Assembly: GCA_905479795.1 (NCBI GenBank) | Contig: CAJQNX010000059.1 | Span: forward strand, 1 to 11,652 | Length of the DNA stretch: 11,652 nucleotides | Source: an uncultured Candidatus Midichloriaceae bacterium | GTDB lineage: Bacteria; Pseudomonadota; Alphaproteobacteria; Rickettsiales; Midichloriaceae | Direction of reading: 5' to 3' | Part shown: positions 6,816 through 11,652 of the stretch, one piece after another | How positions within the stretch are numbered: the first letter of the stretch is position 1 | Layout: the number at the start of each line of letters is the position of its first letter | Position numbers and translations under genes: made by a program | The notes under the pieces: model-generated | Database searches by the model: none | What the model was told of the DNA's origin: nothing | What the model saw: only the letters and a program-made list of their open reading frames with translations

Positions 6816-7535
6816 ATGATGGACTATACAAGTTATGCACAAACTAATGTTCAAAGACCAGGCTACAATGAGGGTCTAAGAACATATATGCTATCTGTTT
6901 TTCAAAATATGGGTATAGCTCTTGTGATTACTGCATTGGTTGCAATGTTTACTGCGTCCTCGCCAGCGCTAATGAATGCTATATTTTCCACTCCATTGCA
7001 GTGGCTGGTGATGCTAGCTCCTTTAGGGATGGTATTTTTCCTGAGTGCTAAGATTATGTCTATGTCTGTATCTGGTGCTAGAATGGCATTATGGTCTTTT
7101 GCGGCTTTGATGGGTCTTTCTCTATCTTCTATGTCTATATATTACACCAGCGAAAGTATTGCGAAGGTTTTCTTTATCACCGCCTCATTATTTGGATCAA
7201 TGGCAATATATGGTCATACAACAAAAAGAGATTTATCTGGAATGGGATCTTTTTTAATGATGGGTGTAATAGGCATTTTTATTGCAAGTCTTGCAAATAT
7301 GTTTTTTCAAAGTTCAGCATTAGGTAATGTGTTATCATATGTTGGTGTTGTTGTGTTTACACTTTTAACAGCATATGATGTACAAATGTTAAAATCGGTA
7401 TACTACCAAATGGGAGCTACAGGATCTAATGAAATAGCACAAAAAACATCGATATACGGTGCTTTAAATTTGTATATGGACTTTATAAATTTGTTTATCT
7501 TCTTGTTACGAATTTTTGGAGTAAGAAGAAGCTAA
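6816..7535 (+). CDS. Bax inhibitor-1/YccA (UPF0005) family membrane protein
   Basis: Integral inner-membrane protein of 239 residues with about seven hydrophobic helices (roughly 27-47, 60-80, 88-108, 114-133, 143-163, 172-188, 214-235), as usual for this family. Signature parts are AYDVQMLK (186-193) and YGALNLYMDFINLFIFLLRIFG (214-235). Asp188 and Asp222 correspond by position in these motifs to the Asp pair (171/195) that gates calcium leak in Bacillus YetJ. In E. coli the relative YccA interacts with the FtsH protease; the role here is unknown. The N-terminus is a short cytosolic tail. The frame opens with ATGATG, so Met1 or Met2 could be used, and no SD is evident. It stands alone, preceded by a long spacer with a candidate promoter and followed by a candidate terminator, so it is probably monocistronic. 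Confidence 0.92.
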   Translation: MMDYTSYAQTNVQRPGYNEGLRTYMLSVFQNMGIALVITALVAMFTASSPALMNAIFSTPLQWLVMLAPLGMVFFLSAKIMSMSVSGARMALWSFAALMGLSLSSMSIYYTSESIAKVFFITASLFGSMAIYGHTTKRDLSGMGSFLMMGVIGIFIASLANMFFQSSALGNVLSYVGVVVFTLLTAYDVQMLKSVYYQMGATGSNEIAQKTSIYGALNLYMDFINLFIFLLRIFGVRRS

Positions 7536-7577
7536 GTTTATTCTAAGGGGTTGCTAAAAATGTAATCCTTAGTACAC

Positions 7578-7604
7578 TGCTAACTCTTAGCAAATGTATT
7601 TTTT
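7578..7604 (+). terminator. Candidate intrinsic terminator after the Bax-inhibitor gene
   Basis: TGCTAA (7578-7583) and TTAGCA (7587-7592) form a perfect 6-bp stem with a 3-nt loop. A T-run follows (7599-7604) after a 6-nt gap. The stem is short and AU-rich, so the call is tentative, but it lies 43 nt after the stop codon at the boundary before gyrA. The TTAGCAA arm can instead pair with TTGCTAA at 7551-7557. Confidence 0.4.
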
Positions 7605-7640
7605 AAGTTTTATTATTATATCATTTATTAAGTTAGAGAT

Positions 7641-10322
7641 TTGGAACAAGACAATTCAAAATTAGGTAATACAGTTTCTGTATCAATTGAAAATGAGATG
7701 CAGAGTGCATATTTAGATTACGCTATGAGTGTAATTGTAAGTCGTGCATTGCCAGACTGTAGGGATGGTTTAAAGCCAGTTCATAGAAGAATACTTTTTG
7801 CTATGAATGACACTGGAAATCTTCATGATAAGCCATATAGAAAATCTGCAAGAGTGATTGGTGAAGTGATGGGTAAATATCATCCTCACGGTGATAGTGC
7901 AATTTATTCTGCTCTAGTACGAATGGCGCAAGATTTTTCTTTAAGATTACCCTTAATAGATGGTCAAGGAAATTTTGGATCCATTGATGGAGATTCTCCT
8001 GCCCAGATGAGATACACTGAAACTAGGCTTGCGAAATCTGCAAGCTTTATACTGCAAGATATTGATAAAAATACAGTTGATTTTCAAGATAACTATGATG
8101 GCTCTGAAAGAGAACCAAAAGTACTACCTTCAAGATTTCCAAATTTATTAGTAAATGGTGCAAGTGGCATTGCTGTTGGAATGGCAACCAATATACCAAC
8201 CCATAATTTAGGTGAAGTTATTGATGCATGTTGTGCAATAATGGATAATCCTGAAATTTCAGATCTAGAATTATTTGAATTAGTGCCAGCTCCAGACTTT
8301 CCAACAGGAGGAGAAATTATCAATGGTTATAATGCGAAGATTGCCATTTTAAAAGGTAGAGGTAGTGTAATAGTTAGGGGTAAATCCTTCGTAGAGGAAA
8401 AAAATGGAAGGGAATCAATAATAATATCAGAGATACCATATCAAGTAAATAAATCAGAAATGCTCAAGTCAATTGAGCATCTTACAAGAGAAAAGGTAAT
8501 TGAAGGCATATCTGAAATAAGAGATGAAACTAATAAATTGGGGATTAGGGTTGTTATTGAACTTAAGCGTGAAGCTCACCCAGATGTGATATTGAATCAG
8601 TTATATCAAAATACTCAGTTACAAAATAGCTTTAGTGTAAATATGCTTGCACTTAATGATGGTAGACCAGAAGTTATGGGCGTTAGAGCTGTTTTAAATG
8701 CATTTATAGCTTTTAGAAGAGAAGTAATTAAGAGAAGAACTTCTTACCTACTTAATAAAGCAAGAGTAAGAGCACATTTATTAATTGGTCTTGCTATTGC
8801 TGTTGCCAATATTGATGAGATAATTGCACTTATCAAAGCTTCCGCTGATACACAGACTGCTAAAATCGGTTTAATGAAGCGTGAGTGGAAATCTGAACAG
8901 ATAGTACCTTTGCTTAACTTGGTGGCTGATCATAGAAATGAGATTAAAGATGGTAAGTGTTTTTTAACTGAAGAGCAAGCTAAAGCAATATTAGAAATGA
9001 AGCTACAGCGTTTAACGGCTTTAGAAAAAGGTAAGATTGACAATGAGTTAGCAGAATTAGCAAAAATAATTCAAGAATATTTAGAATTATTATTTTCAGA
9101 TGAGAAACTAATGAGTCTAATTAAGGAAGAGTTACTAACTGTTAAATCTGAAATTGCGACACCAAGAAAAACTGTAATTAAAAATGAAGGAATAAATGTT
9201 TCCGATGAAGATTTAATCCAAAAAGAAGACATGGTAGTAACCCTAACTAAAACAGGGTTTATCAAAAGAGTTCCATTAAATGTGTATAGAGCACAAAAAC
9301 GTGGTGGTAAAGGCAGATCTGCGATGACAATGTATGAGGAAGATATCATTACAGAATTGCTTGTAACAAACACACATGCACCTTTATTATTTTTCTCATC
9401 ACTTGGAAAAGTATATAAATTAAAAGTATATAAATTGCCAATTGCTAGCCCACAATCTAAAGGTAGGGCACTAGTAAACTTATTACCTATAGAACAAAAT
9501 GACAGCATTGCTAGCATTATGCCAATGCCTGAGAATATTGATGAATTAGATAAATTCAACATAGTATTTTCAACATACAAAGGTAATGCTAGAAGGAATA
9601 GTTTGAATGATTTTACAAATATTCAGGCAAATGGAAAAATAGCGATTAAGTTAAGTGAAGGAGATAAGTTAGTTGGAGTATCGGTATGTGAAAATGATTC
9701 ACATATTTTATTAGCTACTAGTAAAGGAAAAGCTGTTAGATTCCCTATTGAAGCACTGAGAGTATTTAAAAGCAGATCATCAGATGGTGTCAAAGCTGCT
9801 AAATTATCTGGTGGAAAAGATACTGTCGTTTCAATGTCTATATTAAATTCTGGCGAACTAGATATCCTAAAAAGAGATGAATATTTAAAGATTCCCTTTA
9901 AAACAAGGTTGAAATTAGCTTTAGAGTTGTCAGAAAAATCTCAAAAACAATTAGACATTGGTGGAATGGATGTTAATAAAGTTGCTCAAGATGAGCAATT
10001 TATTCTGACTATAACAGAAAATGGTTACGGTAAAAGAACATCAGCATATGAATATAGAGTAACAAATCGTAATAGCCAGGGTGTCTTAAATATTGATACT
10101 GGAAGCAGAAACGGTTTGGTTATTTCATCATTTCCAGTTAAGGAAGACGATCAAATAATGTTAATGACAAACTTGGGCACAATTATTAGAACTGAAGTTA
10201 ATAAAATAAGAGTAACTAGCAGAAATGCAAAAGGGGTCAAGATTATAGATTTAAACAAAAATGAGAAGGTTGTTTCTATTTCTAAAATATCTGTTGAAGA
10301 TGAAGGTGAAGACGAAGATTAA
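7641..10322 (+). CDS. gyrA: DNA gyrase subunit A
   Basis: Breakage-reunion subunit of type II topoisomerase DNA gyrase, which with GyrB introduces negative supercoils. It has 893 residues, a usual size. The N-terminal winged-helix region carries ALPDCRDGLKPVHRRILFAM (36-55), HPHGDSAIYS (81-90) and the active-site Tyr125 in AQMRYTETRL (121-130). The GyrA box QKRGGKG (552-558) at the start of the beta-pinwheel distinguishes it from ParC. The C-terminal domain includes a blade segment ILTITENGYGKRTSAYEYR (about 785-803), preceded by an extra charged segment (about 735-775) of the kind seen in Rickettsia-type GyrA, and ends in an acidic tail. At the quinolone region, Ser86 equals E. coli Ser83, but Ser90 stands where E. 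coli has Asp87. The start is TTG 7641, since an in-frame stop lies 9 nt upstream and conserved sequence begins at about residue 13. tolB begins inside its 3' end. Confidence 0.96.
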   Translation: MEQDNSKLGNTVSVSIENEMQSAYLDYAMSVIVSRALPDCRDGLKPVHRRILFAMNDTGNLHDKPYRKSARVIGEVMGKYHPHGDSAIYSALVRMAQDFSLRLPLIDGQGNFGSIDGDSPAQMRYTETRLAKSASFILQDIDKNTVDFQDNYDGSEREPKVLPSRFPNLLVNGASGIAVGMATNIPTHNLGEVIDACCAIMDNPEISDLELFELVPAPDFPTGGEIINGYNAKIAILKGRGSVIVRGKSFVEEKNGRESIIISEIPYQVNKSEMLKSIEHLTREKVIEGISEIRDETNKLGIRVVIELKREAHPDVILNQLYQNTQLQNSFSVNMLALNDGRPEVMGVRAVLNAFIAFRREVIKRRTSYLLNKARVRAHLLIGLAIAVANIDEIIALIKASADTQTAKIGLMKREWKSEQIVPLLNLVADHRNEIKDGKCFLTEEQAKAILEMKLQRLTALEKGKIDNELAELAKIIQEYLELLFSDEKLMSLIKEELLTVKSEIATPRKTVIKNEGINVSDEDLIQKEDMVVTLTKTGFIKRVPLNVYRAQKRGGKGRSAMTMYEEDIITELLVTNTHAPLLFFSSLGKVYKLKVYKLPIASPQSKGRALVNLLPIEQNDSIASIMPMPENIDELDKFNIVFSTYKGNARRNSLNDFTNIQANGKIAIKLSEGDKLVGVSVCENDSHILLATSKGKAVRFPIEALRVFKSRSSDGVKAAKLSGGKDTVVSMSILNSGELDILKRDEYLKIPFKTRLKLALELSEKSQKQLDIGGMDVNKVAQDEQFILTITENGYGKRTSAYEYRVTNRNSQGVLNIDTGSRNGLVISSFPVKEDDQIMLMTNLGTIIRTEVNKIRVTSRNAKGVKIIDLNKNEKVVSISKISVEDEGEDED

Positions 10323-11652
10323 CTATAAAGCAATTATAATTTGCAACTATTTTTTTGCCTTTGTTATAATATATCTATCTAATATTACTTTTTCGCATTC
10401 AAAAATCGAAATCAGTATCAACGATGGAATATCAGAAGCATTGCCCGTTGCAATTTCTGAATTCAATGGTGATAACCTAGATTCTATAGAATTTGGTGCT
10501 AAAATCAAAGAGGTTTTAGTGAATGATTTAGAAAATTCTGGCTTATTTAGAATTATAGATAATGAGGCATTTTTGGAGATGCCAGCATTTACTAAAACTC
10601 CTGTCTTCACTAATTGGCGTACAATTAATGCAAATATGTTATTAGTTACAAAAGTTAATTTAGATAGAGAAAATAATTTTGTTAATGTTAGCTATAAATT
10701 ATACGATACATTTAAAGAAAAAGAAGTGGAAAATGGTGAATATAAAATCGTTACAGATGGATGGAGGAGGATTGCGCATAAAATAGCCAATAGTATTTAT
10801 AAAAAATTTCTTGGTGTTGAAGGATATTTTGATTCGCGCATCATATTTATTTCTGAAAAAGGTGATGAGAAGAATAGGATAAAAAGACTAGCTATAATGG
10901 ATCAAGATGGGGCAAATTTTAAATTTTTAACTAATGGAAATGAGTTAACATTATCACCCAGATTTGATCCAAAATCTCAAAGAATAGCCTTTATGAGCTA
11001 TAAAAATAGAAAACAACCTCCAAAAGTCTATATATTAGATTTAGAAACCGGAGAACAAGATTTGATTGGAGATATGTCAGGAATGACTTTTGCTCCATAT
11101 TTTGCTCCGGATAATAATCATGTAATTATGTCGCTTGCAAAAAGGGGTACAACCAATATTTATGAAATTGATTTGAATTCAAGAATAAAAAAAGAATTGA
11201 CTAGTTCTTCAGGTGGTATTGATACATCACCATCTTATTCACCAGATGGTAACAGTATTTTATTTAATTCAGATAGAGCCGGTGCTAGGAGTCAAATTTA
11301 TACAATGGATAGAAATGGCTCAAATATAAACAGGGTAAGCAAAGGAGAAGGAAGTTATCGAACTCCAACATGGTCTCCTGATGGTAAGTGGATAGCATTT
11401 ACTAAGATATTATCAGGTAATTTTTATATAGGCATTATGAAGCCTGATGGTAGTGATGAAAGATTATTAACTAGTAGTTGGTTAGAAGAAGGTCCTTCCT
11501 GGGGCCCTAATAGCAGAACAATTATTTTCAGTAGGCAAAAAAGAACTGGGGAAAATAAACTTTATGCTATTGATATTGATGGAAATAACGAGAGGCTATT
11601 TTATTCTCCAACTAATGGATCTCAACCTTCTTGGTCAGCACATTTAAATTAG
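10300..11652 (+). CDS. tolB: Tol-Pal system beta-propeller protein TolB
   Basis: Periplasmic protein of the Tol-Pal envelope complex. It links the peptidoglycan-associated lipoprotein Pal to the TolA/Q/R machine and is needed for outer-membrane integrity and division. From ATG 10300 it has 450 residues. The N-terminal KVKTKINYK plus a hydrophobic stretch forms a Sec signal peptide (1 to about 34), with likely cleavage before KIEISI. The alpha/beta domain follows (about 35-175). The six-bladed propeller shows repeats PRFDPKSQRIAF, PYFAPDNNHVIM, PSYSPDGNSILF, PTWSPDGKWIAF and PSWGPNSRTIIF, ending in QPSWSAHLN. Start choice: the frame is open to ATG 10261, but that gives a 62-nt overlap and an extra hydrophobic leader. 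ATG 10300 and GTG 10306 (GAAGA 5 nt upstream) both give a normal signal peptide and overlap gyrA by 23 or 17 nt. The stop coincides with the window end, so the gene is complete. Confidence 0.94.
   Translation: MKVKTKINYKAIIICNYFFAFVIIYLSNITFSHSKIEISINDGISEALPVAISEFNGDNLDSIEFGAKIKEVLVNDLENSGLFRIIDNEAFLEMPAFTKTPVFTNWRTINANMLLVTKVNLDRENNFVNVSYKLYDTFKEKEVENGEYKIVTDGWRRIAHKIANSIYKKFLGVEGYFDSRIIFISEKGDEKNRIKRLAIMDQDGANFKFLTNGNELTLSPRFDPKSQRIAFMSYKNRKQPPKVYILDLETGEQDLIGDMSGMTFAPYFAPDNNHVIMSLAKRGTTNIYEIDLNSRIKKELTSSSGGIDTSPSYSPDGNSILFNSDRAGARSQIYTMDRNGSNINRVSKGEGSYRTPTWSPDGKWIAFTKILSGNFYIGIMKPDGSDERLLTSSWLEEGPSWGPNSRTIIFSRQKRTGENKLYAIDIDGNNERLFYSPTNGSQPSWSAHLN

Noticed and set aside
7091..7327. 78-codon + strand ORF inside the Bax-inhibitor gene
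   Set aside because: It is an out-of-frame reading of a well-supported membrane protein gene, with no family resemblance of its own.
9071..9580. 169-codon - strand ORF across gyrA
   Set aside because: It is antisense to conserved gyrA sequence; its open length reflects gyrA codon use, and no motif was seen.
10261..10299. tolB start at ATG 10261
   Set aside because: It would overlap gyrA by 62 nt and place an extra hydrophobic leader in front of a complete signal peptide; 10300 or 10306 fits the family better.
1..11652. tRNA, rRNA, CRISPR array, toxin-antitoxin or defence system
   Set aside because: No T-arm-like sequence, direct repeat array or matching small gene pair was seen in the spacers; the window is core genome plus one IS relic.

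Overview
The window is strongly AT-rich and gene-dense. It encodes ordinary bacterial core functions, with protein sequences of an alphaproteobacterial, most likely Rickettsiales-like (intracellular), type. Supports for this are the cysteine-free L32, the NuoI and GyrA sequence style including an extra segment in the GyrA C-terminal domain, the DAACS dicarboxylate/amino-acid symporter, reduced Shine-Dalgarno signals, GTG/TTG starts and short or overlapping gene junctions. A riboflavin gene (ribD) is present. No species can be named from the sequence alone. All intact genes are on the + strand.

Layout: (1) 169-3815 is a run of four genes: a sodium/proton-coupled acidic amino acid or dicarboxylate symporter, ribD, prmC and nuoI. 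Their junctions are 8 bp, an 11-bp overlap and 14 bp, so they are probably co-transcribed although functionally unrelated. (2) 3816-4014 is a spacer with a possible start-less remnant of a tiny membrane peptide. (3) 4015-6370 holds the conserved rpmF-plsX-fabH cluster (ribosomal L32, phospholipid-precursor acyl phosphate synthesis, fatty acid initiation). (4) 6371-6815 is the only long spacer. It carries, on the - strand, a decayed piece of an IS6-family transposase and then a probable promoter. (5) 6816-7535 is a seven-helix Bax-inhibitor-1/YccA-family membrane protein, followed by a candidate terminator. (6) 7641-11652 holds gyrA and tolB, with the tolB start buried in the 3' end of gyrA.

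Functionally the genes cover nutrient uptake, flavin synthesis, translation termination (PrmC modifies release factors), respiration (complex I subunit), lipid synthesis, DNA topology and envelope integrity (Tol-Pal). I found no new multi-gene system, CRISPR array, tRNA or rRNA. The items most worth a second look are the roughly 40-residue charged tail on L32, the IS6 remnant with all three catalytic positions lost, the SD-plus-ATA small ORF, the gyrA/tolB overlap in which one purine-rich stretch encodes an acidic tail and a basic signal-peptide start, and a non-canonical residue in the GyrA quinolone region.
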